Shown here: piece after piece, positions 47,601 through 60,900 of the stretch
Layout of the letters: each line of letters opens with the position of its first letter
Position numbering within the stretch: position 1 is the stretch's first letter
DNA from: Galerina marginata
Taxonomy: Eukaryota > Basidiomycota > Agaricomycetes > Agaricales > Galerinaceae
Length of the DNA stretch: 64,000 nt
Direction of reading: 5' to 3'
Assembly: GCA_023014335.1 (NCBI GenBank)
Contig: JAECYW010000010.1
Coordinates: 1,302,001 to 1,366,000, forward strand
Made by a program: the position numbers and the translations under genes
Notes under the pieces: generated by a model
The model's database searches: none
Told to the model about the DNA's origin: nothing
What the model saw: only the letters and a program-made list of their open reading frames with translations

Positions 47601-48328
47601 TCTTAGCTGGGGCCGATAGAGTGGTACATGCTTTTCATCTACCCAGGAATACGCACGTTGTGCTCTCTTCCCCTCTTCCGCGAAACGTGCCGCTGGTGGG
47701 AGAGGAACTAGAAGAGACTACTACTGATGTGCCCGATTTCGTCACATATGATCTAGATACGATGGATGTGGACTCCGAGATGGAGGAGGTAGTTCCGACC
47801 TCCAATTTAGCTACGCATCATATCCCGAAAACGATGCAACAAATCGCTGAAGATGCCGCCGTCCAGCGGCAAGCTGTCGCTGCCTCTGATGCTGATGACG
47901 AGGAGGTAATCATGACATCGCCGTTAGTTAGCCATCCAGGGGAGAAGGCGACAATTAAGATTGCGCTGCCTTCCAATGCCTCGACTCCGAACAGTCTTTC
48001 CAACAGAGGTACACCTCTATCAACCAAAGCGAAAGTTAATTCAAAACCATCTACCACAAAGCGGGCTGCCACCAGGAAGTCTAAAAGAAAGCGAACGAAG
48101 AAGGACGCCTCGGAACTGGACTCAGGAGAGCTGAGCGACGAGGAGGACGAGGAACAGGAGCCGGAAGAGGAACACAAGCCCTCTCCGAGCAAACGTACAC
48201 GAGTTAAGGCGACACCTATGACAACGCCTGCAACGAGAACCCTTCGTCCACGAACTTCAAAAACGCCCGCCCAAATCGCAGAAGCGAGGCAAATTGAAGA
48301 GGCCTATAGGAAAGCCGTAGCTGGATAG
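44675..48328 (+). CDS. RAD4: DNA damage recognition protein RAD4/XPC
   Basis: The start codon (MSSDIEQSSLLQDESEEEFDW) leads an acidic N-terminus. A transglutaminase-like fold follows (GRMFEKAIESLTEWWTNSFF, SAQLFTALCRGLGIPARLVV, DSRWLPVDPIRGIVN, MVYVIAFEEDGYARDVTRRY). BHD1 reads RPYRL-NRDDLEDQELQAAQ and MPTTMTGFKDHPLYALARHL across introns. BHD2 follows (GKFRGEPVYPRSSIVSLKT, MRNLGRSVKQGEQPMKMVK). BHD3 reads NNFGNIDLYVPSMLPKG, IARKLGFDYAEAV and GFEFKKRRAFPIVEGVVVA. The C-terminal third is acidic/basic and disordered. RAD4/XPC binds distorted DNA with Rad23 and starts global-genome nucleotide excision repair. The intron near 46243-46293 is needed to join RPYRL to NRDD. Convergent with TRM61, 214 bp apart. 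Confidence 0.92.
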
Positions 48329-48542
48329 ATAATAGGCAGGAAGTTCGACTTCCATGCTTGACTTGCGTCCTCTTTTGCACAATATCATGGGTCGCCGTAA
48401 TCTTATATCAATATTAATGAGAATGTAAATTCTATTTAATCCCTGTAAAGGACGTCAGTTGTCAAGCAAGGTAAGGAGTTCCACTTCGACAGTCGATAGT
48501 ACGTACAATGAAATAAATATGGTCGCCGTGTGTAGGTTTTTT

Positions 48543-50410
48543 TCATGGAGTTTTGTCGGCGGTCTCTGGAGGTGCATCGACAACCGCAGGTGGTGGTATT
48601 GGGATGAGGCATGCGAAGGTAAGGTAGGAGGTGTGCCCTCGAACTTCTGGAAGGGCTTTTGAGACGTTCGTCTTGGGCATTGGGGCGACCTGAACTGGGG
48701 CGCTGCTACTGCTCGCCAGTGGCGTGGGCACAGTGGCTGGAGTCATGGAGTCTTCAAAGACCTCCATAGTGTCATCCAGGGCCAGGTCGTCGGTTTCTTC
48801 AATTATATTGCCTTTCAGATCGTCTGTTCTGACTCTTTTGCTGTTGACGCCTTCTTCGCTTGCCGCCGCCGGGCCAGGGCTATCATCCAGGTCCTCTGCG
48901 GCATCATCCCGCTTGCGCTTTGCATTGGCAGCGGCGGCCGTGGCTTTATTGGCTGCTATCTGTCGCAGGCGCTTTTCTTCGCGTTTTTGTTCGGATTTCT
49001 TTAGCTTTTCCGACAAAACCGATATCGGTTGCAAAGGGGGAACTTGGAACACCTCGATCGGACGCAGCAGGGTCTCGTACATCGTAATTTCTAGGAAATG
49101 GAAAAAGTTAAATCAGCCACCAAGGAGTAGCGCACGGAAAGCTCCGTATGAATGCATGAGGAGTGAATTTAGAAACAGAGGAGAGCCTTCTAGGGATTTA
49201 GTGGAAGGTAAAACGAAGGAAGTAGGGCACAGACAAGAGGTGGATGACCTACCTGTGAAGCCAGCCTCATTAAGAGCGCTTACGGTACGGAGCACCTGTT
49301 CTATACATGGGCTGAAACAACATATTCGTGTGATACGATCTTTCTGTTAGTCGGAGAAGGGTCAGAACGGACAGGCAGGAAAGAGCCGAGCTCATGTGGG
49401 AATCAAGCCGACCTACCCGTAAAGCCTTCTTAGCGTGTTCGACGGCGTCCCAAGGTGCTGGGAGATCTAGAAATACTAAATTTTGATTTCCCGTCAGAGC
49501 CCTTGAAAAAGAAAAGAAAAAAATCCAGACCAGCATCGGCTTCATCAATGACAGTAAAACCGTCTTTGCAGACATTACGGTGCTGTATCGTTACAGTATC
49601 GTCCATGCCATGTCTGGTAAATTCTTCCCTGAGATTAGATATTTATCAGAAAAAAAATTCAAACTGTTGACTGAATGATTGTGGACTCACTTTGCCTTGA
49701 TGAATCTAGCCTCGTGGAACTCGTACGAATACAAGTGCCCCGCCGAGCCAATGGTCCTCGCCACAGAGTGCGAAAATGACGCCGATCCTGTACCTTCATG
49801 TGCCAAGTTTGTGAGGGTGCGCATCGCGCTCGGGACGATAATACATACCTGTCAGTTGAAAGGCCGTCAGATAATTGCCCGGTTCAAGTTACGAAAAAAT
49901 CGGAAAACAAATGAAGGGGTAAAGGAAATTGTTCAACGCAGAATAGAGTGGCGATGGCAAACCCCGGACCAGGAATGACGTTGCCCCACCATGGCAGACC
50001 CGGTGAATGACGCTGATGACCGGCCTACATACCTGCTTCAATGACTCTACTGCCGCGGCGGATGTTCAAATGCGATGTGATGAACGCAATATCTGCCAGG
50101 TAAAGAATTTGGGTCCGATGCGGGAGGGCGATCGTCCAAAGCTCTGGGGTTGGCCTGAGGATATGTATGAACCCTTTTCCTGTTCGAGACGGAACCTTGG
50201 ACCCGTAGGGCACACCAACAAAGTCAGCCTGCCTGAAGTTGCCGAACTTCGTATTGAAATCTTTGCCAGGTGTAACAACGAGAGGTTGGACTTGGTCTCG
50301 TGTCTGATGAAGCAACGTAAGGACGACGGATAGCGCTGACTTGAAGGGAGACTTACTAGCCATATAATGACCGTGTCTCCAGCAGCGACTTCACGGGCTG
50401 TAGACCACAT
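48543..50410 (-). CDS. TRM61: tRNA (adenine-58-N1) methyltransferase catalytic subunit
   Basis: Starts [18 protein letters not shown]. After an intron come [57 protein letters not shown] and GSRVIEAG. Further exons give [20 protein letters not shown] (the S-adenosylmethionine-binding glycine motif), [51 protein letters not shown] and [16 protein letters not shown]. It ends [17 protein letters not shown] before an acidic-basic tail stop at 48543. These blocks are diagnostic for TRM61 (GCD14). With TRM6 it methylates A58 in the tRNA T-loop, including initiator tRNA. A Lys/Arg-Ala-rich insert sits near the C-terminus, common in basidiomycetes. Confidence 0.93.
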
Positions 50411-50890
50411 CGTCAATGGAGGCGAACGAAAGGACGTAAGGCACGAGAAAGTTTTGGAGCCTGATCACAGAATTTGAATTGTGATCAAGAGATCCGTGCG
50501 ACAGAGGAATCTCCAATCTACAGATTGCCGATATAAAACAAGCGAGATCCAGGACCCTGCCATTTTGCTCCCGTTTATCTGTAAAGTCATGGTCAATTGA
50601 CGGCAAGGGTCGGCGTCTCTCTGCTTTCTATTGGTGGACCGATGGTTTAAGCACCGTTTTTGAGATAAATATCAGATTTGATTGGATCTGCGACGAGGAT
50701 TACCGGACGGGCCTGCGACGTGTCGAAGAAGGTTCAAATAAAGTATCGGTTTCGTCCAATATACCACCATCATCCTCTTCCCATCTTTTGCTCTTCCCAT
50801 CCAGGAGTTTGCGCGCCCCCCCTTCCTCCTCTTCATTTATCATCTGCTTTTTTCCAGAAGGTCCTCAAGCTTTGCTTTGCCATCTTTTCA
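50411..50890. promoter_or_regulatory. divergent promoter, TRM61 / PAS protein
   Basis: About 480 bp between divergent starts. A pyrimidine-rich stretch (50755-50880) precedes the PAS start codon, typical of fungal promoters. No specific site is claimed. Confidence 0.5.
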
Positions 50891-52517
50891 ATGAACACCG
50901 CAACCCCTTGTCTTTCCTTTAGTACGTTTTCACAGCCCATTCCCCGGGGACTTGTCTGAATTTTTGTTATTCTAGTCGGAATCGTTGATTTCTCTCAGGA
51001 GGTAATTCTTTTCTTATCGGAGGGTCTGACCTCGGGCAGGTACTAACCCCCGCTGCAGGCGAAATGGCTGTTCATGACTGAATCTGTCACTGAGCTCCTC
51101 GGTAAGTTCGCGCATTTGTTTCTGATCGCCTGCACATCTGAAATATCCTCCTACCCAGGTTTCGAGCCCCATGAGCTCATCGGGCGCCCATCCCTTGAGC
51201 TCGTCCATCCAGATGAATTTCCACGCGTGAAACAGCTCCATTAGTGAGTTTGATCCCGTTAAAAATATATTCTTCCGTTTCATCGTATTCCAGCGACACC
51301 ATTCAACAAGACAAGGCCGCTGTGCTCGTATATCTCCGTATGCGACACAAAGATCCTTACCGAGGCTACGTCCTATGTGGTGTTGTGGGTGTTTCCAAGC
51401 CTTTCTTATTGTCGTGTCAGTTGCTGATATAGCCGTCGACATTGACCCTGGTAGTCGCGGTAAGTTGTCCATCATAAAATCCTCAATTGCTTGAGACTTA
51501 GAATTTAATAGAACTGTCGTTCACAACGTCTTGGTTGGCAGCGTCTCCTTTGCCAGCCCCGGCAAAGCCCTACATAACGCCTCCACCGCTCAAGAAATTA
51601 CCGTCATCACCCCAAGCGCTACTGACTTTGAGTTTAGGGTTAGAACAAACCTTCTCCCCTCGTCTTGTAGCTGCTGAGCTCACCTTGACATTTTTTCTTT
51701 CCAACAGCGCTGGAACGATCCGTCTCCGATGCCTGCTAGTCCGATTCCGCAGGGTATGACTCTGCCTGCCTCGCCATCGCCGTCAACGTCGTCCTGGGGC
51801 AGCGGAAGCGGAGACCGAAGTCCGCGGGCTTCGCGGAGCCCCCGCAGTCGTCGCGCAAGCTCTTCTGAGCGTAGCAGGAGTCTGAGTGTTTCACCTGACC
51901 GGAGGCCTACCAGTAGCCGCGAACTTCAGCCTGTTATTAGCTTCGACCATCTATCGAACAAGTCCTTCCGTACCGCAATGATCCTCGATCGATTCAGCAT
52001 GGCTTGTCCGATTCTCTATTGCTCCAACGACTTGCTGGTTGCGAGCAGTGACGCCATTGGCCGTAGTTTCTATGATTTCGTGGAGAAGAAGGACGAGGAC
52101 ATTGTCCGTGACTGGATCACCTGCGTCAAAGGCTGGGGCGTGAACGAAAAAGGCCAGCCGAGCGACGGAGGCTTCGGGTTTGGAAAATTCAGCCTTCTCA
52201 CTGAGGGAAGAGATTCGGTGTAAGTCTCTTCATTATCTGTATCATTCTCTCTTAAAGCCTTCAATCGGATAACAATTTATATCACTCCTAGACCTCGAAT
52301 TCCCGAGCCAACGCCGATGCGGAACAGGCACGGCTCAACAAGCAGAGCCAATGGTCGGTCGGGGAAATACACTAACAACCATACTCGTACGTCGCCTACA
52401 GTGCCCAGAATGCGCCTGCCCACTCGGTCGCCAACGCGGGACGTGGAGAAATTCAAGGTCGATGCTATCTTCTCTGCCCATTCAGACGGCTTAATGGTGA
52501 TCCTCCGTCGGTCTTGA
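50891..52517 (+). CDS. PAS-domain protein (possible sensor/transcription regulator)
   Basis: Several exons. A short first exon (MNTATPCLSF) is followed after introns by VGIVDFSQEAKWLFMTES, VTELLGFEPHELIGRPSLEL, VHPDEFPRVKQLHYD and TIQQDKAAVLVYLRMRHKDP. This is a PAS fold beginning. Later exons give RTVVHNVLVGSVSFASPGKA and a Ser/Arg-rich stretch (SPRASRSPRSRRASSSERSR), followed by FDHLSNKSFRTAMILDRFSM and a second PAS-like block (DAIGRSFYDFVEKKDEDIV). The last exon ends DAIFSAHSDGLMVILRRS. PAS domains sense light, redox or ligands, or mediate dimerisation. No LOV photoreceptor cysteine motif is seen, so a chromophore is not implied. Exact exon ends near 51.4-51.6 kb are tentative. Confidence 0.72.
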
Positions 52518-53022
52518 GGTGGAGAACGACAGCGCTATAGTCCATGCCCTCTCTTATCATTTTGTAAAGTAACAAGTATACCTCTCGCGCACGTGTCTGG
52601 GTCGTTGATGAGTCTCTAGATATCTTGTACTTTCTTCCTTCCTTTTCCCCTCACGTCTGTGTATCCGTCTCTCGGTGCTATTATGCCTGTCTATACTACG
52701 CTCTGGTTCCGCTCTTTCAATGTACTGTATAACCACCTTTCTTGTAGGTCCATCCATCTCAAACGTAAGTCATTTATATTGTGCGCGCTTCTAGCTATTC
52801 AATGCGTCCACTTCATTTCCAACCATTAACTCAGTCGACCCAAAAAATGGCAGGGTATAATAAGCATAAACTTATCTCGCTATTCATTTCCGCGGCAAAT
52901 ATAGTCTACATGCGGTGACTGTCCAAACGACTATTACCAAAACGGAACCCTATTTTAAACTCCGCGACACCGATCTCAGCGATTTGTCCCTTTCCGGAAT
53001 CCGAGCCCTGAAAGCCAATCTT
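52518..53022. other. intergenic, convergent gene ends
   Basis: Separates the PAS gene stop and the GH27 stop. No gene is recognised; short frames are unsupported. Confidence 0.45.
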
Positions 53023-55755
53023 TCACATTTCCACGCCGACCCGATAGAAATCTGGCGCGAATGCAGTCGGGTTGGAAATCTGAATTGTGTTGACCTTGCC
53101 TGGTTTGAATCCGGGTACAGATACAAGGTACCCCGAATAAAGGATATCCCAGCTCTATTGTTTGAATGAGGGATAAGGTTTGGTCAGCACCGGGGATAGA
53201 TCCAGAGGAGAACAACGAATCGGACGTCGGAGGAGATGTGGTGGATAATGGGAATAAGACAGAACGGTGACATCAAGAATGTGGGGAGAGAATGCAAATA
53301 AATATAGGAAAAGTATATCATATGACCACACTGTAGGTGAACGTGTTCTCACCTGCGCTGAAATAGGCATCTCTGCCTGAACTGGAGTACCTCCGTTCAC
53401 GCTGATGAAAGCGTTGCGGCAGTTTGAGCACGCCGCATTGCTGAACGTGAAGTCACCATTGATATAATCAAAAGAGAGTAACTTGGTGCCGCCTGCAGCA
53501 CCGCCGTCGACGTTGTTGAATGTCAGAGTACCTCCAGAACCAATGAAGCCGACAACCGTGACCGAGGCACTGACGACGCGAGTCTTGGCACCGCCGGCAA
53601 GAGTGTTCGCGGACGCGGCGGCGCTGTAGAGTGTGAATTTTGGAGCTACGGAGGCCGTTCCGCCGCTGAGTTTCAAAGCCATTGATCCATGAGCTGCGAC
53701 AGTCGCAGTGTACCTATTTGCCCAGACAAGGAACTCAATGGATATCCCTGAAGTCGTTAGACCTAGGCGGACTCACGATCCCGTTAGCTTTCCGAGGGAT
53801 GCGCCGGTGATAAGGTCTGTCCCAGTTGCCGAGGCAAGCCCAACGTCGGCAAGGTTGATGGTGAGGGACCTAGAAGCATTTTGCCAGTTTATGACGACTA
53901 ATGAAAAGCGCCGTTGTCAGCATTGCAATAATCGAATAGCACTTCCGACGGTCCTTCTGAGGCCAATGGAATTCGAAGCCTTGGAAAAAACGACTCACTA
54001 GCAACCGTTGATCCGTCAGCTAAAGGACCTGCCCAAACGTCATGATCGTTAGTATAACGACGCTTGAAGCTGATAGATTTTCCGAGAGAATCTTGCTGTA
54101 CAGTAGAAGGATGAAGGATGAGTCATTAATTGACGTTTGACATTAATCCAAATTCAAAGTCCAAAACTCACATTCACTCCGACGATTTTGGTGTTCATGA
54201 GAACGGCCAATGCTTGAGGGGATATCTTGGTCAAGTCAGTCCCAATGATCAAGGGAGATCTGCATTTTTTGTGGGGACATCAATTAAAACAAAGCCGGAA
54301 ATGTGAAAGAAAAGGTATAGGCGTACTTGGCCGCGGCCCAGAACGCGAAATGTGTCTGTTGTTCGGCATCGGTCAGCCCTGTGTTACCTACTTCGAGCAT
54401 ATCCAGATCTGTGTGACAGAAAACAGGTACGTCTCTCGAAGAAAGTTTGGTAGAAACTTGCTCACCATTCCACGCCCCAGGTTGAGCGAATTGCGTGATA
54501 GGTACCAACTGATTAATCACCCTCTGCAAATTGGCCCAAGACGCGGGTGGACCGACGTCGTTGCTAATTTGACTCTTGAACGAGATTGGCTTGTAGACGG
54601 TGATTGATGGAACTTACGCGATTCTCCAGCTTTGTAAAATAGAGTTTTCAGAAACGCAGGTAATGGATTCATTTGTTCACTTACGAGTTGCCTACGGCGC
54701 TCGCAGGCCATCTAGCTGGGTCTGTGCGTTTAGAGGTTAAATTCGATTATGCATTGATGGATAAAGATAGCACGAACCTTGTACACCCCACTCACATATC
54801 GAAAAGACAATTGGCCTTTTTGTGGCGGCCAACGCGTCTCGCATGGTGGCAAAATGGGGCTAAAAATACTTCATGGTACCCCGCAAGCTAAAATGTAGTG
54901 GATCGTACCTCGAGCTGAGCATCAAATGATGAGTGTATAACTCAGAGGACTAGGAGGAACACTAACTTGTATTGGTGGGTTGGAGTCTACGAAGTCTGTT
55001 GAATTTACTTCAAAAAAGCTTGTAAATAATGAATTGTTAACACAAAGTATTCAATCTTACCAGCATAACAATTGTCATACTATCATGATCAATATTAAAA
55101 ACGTAAGAGAAATATCGACAAGCCCAGAGTCATACGCACCTTGAGGAGGTCAGCTCCCCATGATGCGAATGTAGCTGCATCAGAGGCCTCATGACCCAAG
55201 CTTCCCAGGTAGTGCGCCGTCCCTCCGACGAAATCGCAGGCGAAGACTCCGCTAGCGTTAAAAGGCATCAGCACCAGCATAGCATGGAGTAGGGAGACGT
55301 TATTCACCCGTCAGAATACATGCCAAATTTCAGTCCGAGGCCGTGGACGAAAGTAGATAGGGCTGGGATCCCAGATGGAATCGTAGTTGTGTCCCAAGTG
55401 AATTGGCCAGTAGAGCTTCGAGCTTTTCCCTGCCATCCACAATCCCTAGAACAAACCAGGTTAGCAACAGTTGCATGTTAAGAAATTTCTGGCATTTACA
55501 GATTTAAATAATTGTATCCCACTTTTGTTAATCCAAGGCTGATCAAACTTTGTGCAGCCGTTCGGTATTGAGCCTCGGTAGTTTTACAGCTACCGTCGTA
55601 AGTTTAACTTTCAGAAACTGTGTAAGTTGAATGGCTTACGAGAAAGCATTGTATGGATTCCATCCCATCGGCGGGGTGACGGCGACGCCATTGTTAAGAG
55701 CACGGGCAGCTGATGCAAGAGACAAAGCGAAGTGGACCCAATTCCAAGACAACAT
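53023..55755 (-). CDS. alpha-galactosidase, GH27 with C-terminal CBM35
   Basis: Starts MLSWNWVHFALSLASAARAL, a signal-peptide-like N-terminus, so it is probably secreted. Then follow NNGVAVTPPMGWNPYNAFS and SCKTTEAQYRTAAQSLISLG. LDCGWQGKARSSTGQFTW, GLGLKFGMYSDG, GVFACDFVGGTAHYLGSLGH and WGADLLK-YDNCYA (catalytic nucleophile Asp) come next. MRDALAATKRPIVFSICEWG and FAQPGAWN-DLDMLEVGN (acid/base Asp) follow, then HFAFWAAAKSPLIIGTDL and QDSLGKSISFKRRYTN. The beta-sandwich gives YTATVAAHGSMALKLSGG. The tail (WDILYSGYLVSVPGFKPG, NTIQISNPTAFAPDFYRVGV) is CBM35-like and ends at TGA 53023-53025. More than ten small introns. The enzyme releases alpha-linked galactose from galactomannan or oligosaccharides. 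Confidence 0.92.
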
Positions 55756-56468
55756 GACGTTGAAGAATATTGCTGAAATCCTCCATTCCTTTTATTATAA
55801 AAGAATTTACAGTGAAGGACGCGGACCGATAGCGAAGTTGCAGAGCATGGGATGCGAAAACGTGAAGGGAGTCTTTGTCCACGGGATACTATCGAGACTG
55901 GAGTGACTTCTTAAAATTCAGTAATAATTGTCATGTGAGTGCAAAGGACGGCTGTCCTCAAGAAATCTCGGGTCTTCGATTCCAAGAACAGAACCAGGAC
56001 CCAGTTTCCACAGCCTATAGCGCACCGGGGAGTTTCTATGAGCTGGCAGTCTTTGACGTTCACGTTCGGGCTGTCTTCGATCTCTTCTATCTAGTTGGTT
56101 CGAACAAGCGACCCGTTACCGGCAGAAACGTTTTGGTTGGTCTTGCCAGTGGTCAGGCAGACTCGGAGGCGTGATACTACGTGCGAGTCCCTATTTTTGC
56201 AGTCGCCAGGAGAAAGGCTCAAAAGTTTTCCATGACCCGACTAGTAGTATGTAGGTGGACCAACTTGAAGTTGGCTGAAAAGTTCGTGATCAAGAGCCCG
56301 GGTCCGGCGAGTCGGCGACGATCACTCCATGACGGTACAGGATTGATCGGCTGCTGCCGTGTCGCAAATCCATCTTGATCATGGAATTTGCCCTTCGCTT
56401 CCTGTTCCTTCACCTGCAGGGTGCTAACCTTCCGATCTGACCCAGATTCACTGATATTTTTCTTAGAA
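55756..56468. promoter_or_regulatory. divergent promoter, GH27 / MDE1
   Basis: About 710 bp between divergent start codons. No additional gene is supported; the frames near 55.9-56.4 kb have no recognisable family. Both promoters should lie here. Confidence 0.45.
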
Positions 56469-57551
56469 ATGACGTCTCAGGACGCCCTGGTGGTTTCATC
56501 TGACCCGTTGCATGTGAGATTCGACATCGAATTCGATTGGCATACATATTGGCTGATATAGACATCTAGCCTGCGAATTTGATACCAGAGCTCTGTCGGT
56601 CATTTTATCAGGTGAGCAATATTTTTTCTCTCCTTTCTTATATTCAGTATCACCCGTCTAGCTTGGCTGGGTCACAGGAACGGGTGGTGGCATCTGTATT
56701 CGGGTTGGGTAAGTCTGTATCCAATCACGGAACAGGACTCTTTTGACTCAAATTTCCAGTGACAAAGTGTATATAGCACCTTCAGGGGTCCAAAAAGAAC
56801 GTATTGAACCCACACATATCTTCGTTCTTCCTTATCCCCAAGCACCTCCTTCTCCACATACCGACCGGGTATTTCTCCGACGTCCCGCTCTCAATCTCAA
56901 AGAATCGGCGTGTACGCCTCTCTTCTGGAATTCTTTCGACCTTCGAAATGCTGGTAGTTGTATCCACACACATTCACAACACGCCGTAATGGCGACGCTC
57001 CTTTGGACGGGACCCGTCTTCTCGATTTCACACCAAGTAAGTCGACACTTTAATTCGGAGCAACATAAATACCAACATTCAACATGATAGGAGGTGAATA
57101 ACTGCAAGTCTTTTAATCGGGTCTGCTTCTAATTTTTTAATTATTATACCAGATGATTAAAGGTGTACGGACTGGAGGGACTGGTCCTGCATTGTCGTAT
57201 CTGGACACCTTAGAGCTGCCTATAATCGAGAACACACCGAATGAAGAAGATCTCAAGGATAGCATGGCAGAGGCCATGATCAAGTATCCAAATGCTGCCG
57301 GAGTTCTAGTTCGAAGACATGGCGTCTACGTCTGGGGTAAGATTTGCTGACGTCCTTCAACTCATCCGTATTGATTGTCGACTCTATTCGAAGGGACCGA
57401 CTGGGAGAAAGCCAAGACGCAAACCGAGGTCAGAATTTATGAAAAAGTGATGGAATTTTCCTTACCGTCATAACAGTGCCTTGACTACCTCTTCGAGATC
57501 GGTGTTAAAATGAAGCTCGCTGGCCTGCCTACCGTTTTTAATTCGACTTAG
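56469..57551 (+). CDS. MDE1: methylthioribulose-1-phosphate dehydratase
   Basis: Exon 1 gives [15 protein letters not shown]. Later exons give [81 protein letters not shown] and [20 protein letters not shown] (zinc-binding HTHSQH). Next come [60 protein letters not shown] sequence and [20 protein letters not shown]. This is a complete class II aldolase/adducin-fold MtnB/Mde1. The enzyme dehydrates methylthioribulose-1-phosphate to a diketo compound in the methionine salvage pathway, cytosolic. Stop at 57549-57551. Introns are about 50-60 bp. Confidence 0.93.
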
Positions 57552-57930
57552 TACTAAATCGCTCGACGAGCGCGGGGGGTTTATTTTGTTTTTTTGTTGC
57601 AATTGACGAAAAATACAAGTGAAATTATACTAATTATAAGTACTGCAGGTGTTACATTTTATATGACTACACTCTTGGGCTCTCTCTGTCCAACTCCAAC
57701 TTCGAAAAGACTATGCATCGCTCAGGAAACATTCGAATGAGTATCTAATATCTAAGGCTTAAATGTGATTCCTTTGTCACAGGAAGGCGCGATCGGTCAC
57801 ATCATGCTTCGACGCGATAGACCGTCACACAAGCGCTGACAGCACATCAAACTTGAAGTAGGCGCGTTACTTACCTTGATTCTCACCACCACCAACAACA
57901 GTATTTATCTCGCTGCCCCTGGAACGCTTA
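57552..57930. other. intergenic, MDE1 3' end / RecQ promoter
   Basis: No gene supported. AT-rich 3' flank followed by the likely RecQ promoter. Confidence 0.45.
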
Positions 57931-60900
57931 ATGCTTCCAAATGACAATGCCGACTATGAATTTGGTACGGCAGGAACCAGCTCATCATTCGTAGCAACCT
58001 CTCCTATCTCATTCTACCCGAACCTCCCTCTGACCGCGCCTAACGACTCAAAACTTGCTGGCAAGACGAGGAGAGCTCTTGGAGAAAAGGATTCTATTGA
58101 TTGTATGCGGTGCGTCTGTAAAAATGTCTTTGAAGTTGTCTCAGTGCTGAAGCATAGTAGGGTCTTGACTCAAGGCAAGCCACTAGCAAGTTGCATCGAT
58201 GACATGACTCAATGGCTTACCTTGAGTTTCAGTCTTCGGCCACTCTAAGTTCAAAGGAAAGCAAAAGGAAATTGTGGAGGCTGCATACGGAGGTGAGTTG
58301 TTCTTTTATGTTCGTCGTTCTTCGCGTTACTTACCGTGCAATAGGTGCTGACGTGCTAGTCGTCGCTCCAACCGGCATGGGAAAGGTACAATTTTGGCTT
58401 GCTGTCTTCCTTCATCTCTGACAATTTATGTAGAGTCTATGCTTTCAAATTCCTGCTATTGCCGATCAGGTAAAGTCCGTGACCTAAAGTATAAGACATT
58501 ACTTATTCTTCTAATAGCGCGGTGTATCGGTCGTGGTTTCACCACTTCTAGGTATTACTTACACATTTGACTTCGCTATCAGTAATATTCATATTATGTC
58601 CATAGCATTGATGCAGAACCGCAAGTGGAAAACTCTCTTTCCTTGATGTTCAAATATTCATCGTGTTTTGATAGAAATCGACAGTTTACGTTTGAAGAAC
58701 GTAGAAGTGGCATCACTTTCGTCTCAGGTGGACGCGTTCCAGAGAGAAGAAGTATTTTAGCTCCAGTCTCTGGTGGCTTCATCGTTTAATTTTTCACGAA
58801 GACTTGTAGACACCTACAGTCGTACGACTTGCATATTAAGCTTTTGTACGGTAAGGGCAGTTACCTCCACCTCCGCTTTACGTTAATGAAAATTTAGTCA
58901 CCCCGGAAAGATTATGCAACCCAGATTTCACAAAAATCCTGGACGTTGTTTACGAAAATCACAATCTGAACCGACTTGTAGTTGATGAGGTGGGCGTTCT
59001 ACGCTGCTCGTAAATTTAAACTACATAAATTGAACTTCGATTGTTCCAGGCACATTGTATTTCGGTAAGATGACATCGCGCCTACAACGCATATTTGCAT
59101 TGATTTGTTTCATAGGAGTGGGGGCACGACTTTCGCGAAGAATACAGCCGTATTGGCAGATTTCGTACTCGTTACCCTGATGTTCCAATCATGGCTTTAA
59201 CAGCCACAGCCACACCCGCGTATGTCCTAGGAGGTATTCTTAGGGTTGTCGTTCACCGGTCTTCCACAGAGTTCAGAGAGATATCATCAAGAGCTTGAAA
59301 TTGGTAGATGACCGGCTCTTTATTGCACTGCATCCTTTCAACCGCGAAAACCTGTTTTATGAAGTACGCCATCCAGATATCCTGCTTTGCATGACACTGA
59401 CAATAAATTTTAGGTTCGATATCTTTCAAACCCAGACCCAATGAACCAGATGGAGGACATTTTCGACTACATTACGACATTATATAGACGACGAGGGAGA
59501 TCGTCTTCCGGCATCATATATTGCCGACAGAGAAAGACTTGCGACGATCTTTCTTCGTACCTTCGAGGGAAGGGCCTCAACTCTAGACCCTACCACAGAG
59601 GAATTCCGTTTGTTTCCTTCTGATCTTAAATTCTCAGTACACTCTTGACCTGCGGTGTTTAGCTCTGCGACTCTCGAGAAAACCCTGAAAGGATGGACTA
59701 ATGGAGAGGGAGTTGCCGTAGACTTGGTAAGTTATTGCTACTGTCACGCCTCATTCTTTGCGGTTCGGCGTTCATTATTCCCTTCTTCAAAAGGTTGTAG
59801 CGACGATTGCATTCGGACTTGGTATCGATAAGGGCGACGTTCGGTAATCACTTAAGTTCATATTCTTCAATACCGATTTGAATGTTCCCGACGTGGGCGT
59901 AGATATATCATCCATTACGATGTTCCGAAGAGTTTTGAAGGTGAGTTCTGTAACATCAAAACACAGTCATAAAACCAACCTGTGATTTTTTAACCATAGG
60001 TTACTATCAAGAAACAGGTTCGCCGCACCAAGCTTCAAGTGTCTCGAATTGTAATGACATGTGTATCACCTAGGGCGGGCTGGCCGAGATGGTCATGTGT
60101 GTCTTCTTTATCAAGTTTTATTTGCGTTCAACTGCTGAACAAGCCATTAGCCATCCAAATGTATCCTCTATTATTGTAAGGGTTGACATTAACCAAGCTC
60201 GTACCATCTGAAGTAACAAGCTCTTCTTTCACAGCCAGAGAAGATGCCGTCAGAGTGAAGAGATTCGTTGGTGCTTCAAGTTCCAATCGCAACCGCGAGG
60301 AAGATGACGGTCCTACACCTACCCAGAGGGCTGCCGGAAGCTTTGAGTCTGTACGTACATCGCCTTTCTTCCGAAAACTGGTATCTTGAATCGCGAATAC
60401 TCTAGTTGATAAAATTCGCCGAAAGTGCTACTTTATGCCGCCACGTGGTAAAGTTATTCTGTCGTGACGATCTGTTTTTTTTATAACGTGTTGTCAGTCT
60501 ATTTGCCGATACTTTGGTGAACCCATTGATGAAAATGATCATGAAATCATGAAAATGTACTGTAACCGCATGTGTGACGTGAGTTTTTCATCATAAAGCA
60601 CGAAAATTTCTTATGATTTACATATTCTCCAGGTTTGTAAATACCCAGAAAAGACGCAAGCGAGAATAACCAAGCTGTCCTCAAGGCAGCAGGCGATAGC
60701 TAACGTACCTCCCTCAAGACCGAGTAGCATCAACTCGGTTGCTCCTCCAGGCCGTCAAGAAGGGTTCAATGCGAACGAGTACCGACGTCAAGAAGGGAAT
60801 CTATCCACAAGAGCTTCCTTTGGTGCTCAGAAACGACCTGCGACCGACTTTGTTGAAAGCTCGACGAAGAAACCAAAAGTTTCTCTGGTACCTTTGCTTG

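Noticed and set aside
58600..58860. Apparent stops in the RecQ gene between motif I and the DEAH box
   Set aside because: Two small introns (donor near 58625 and donor near 58753, acceptor near 58800) give a continuous conserved reading, so a broken helicase is not required.
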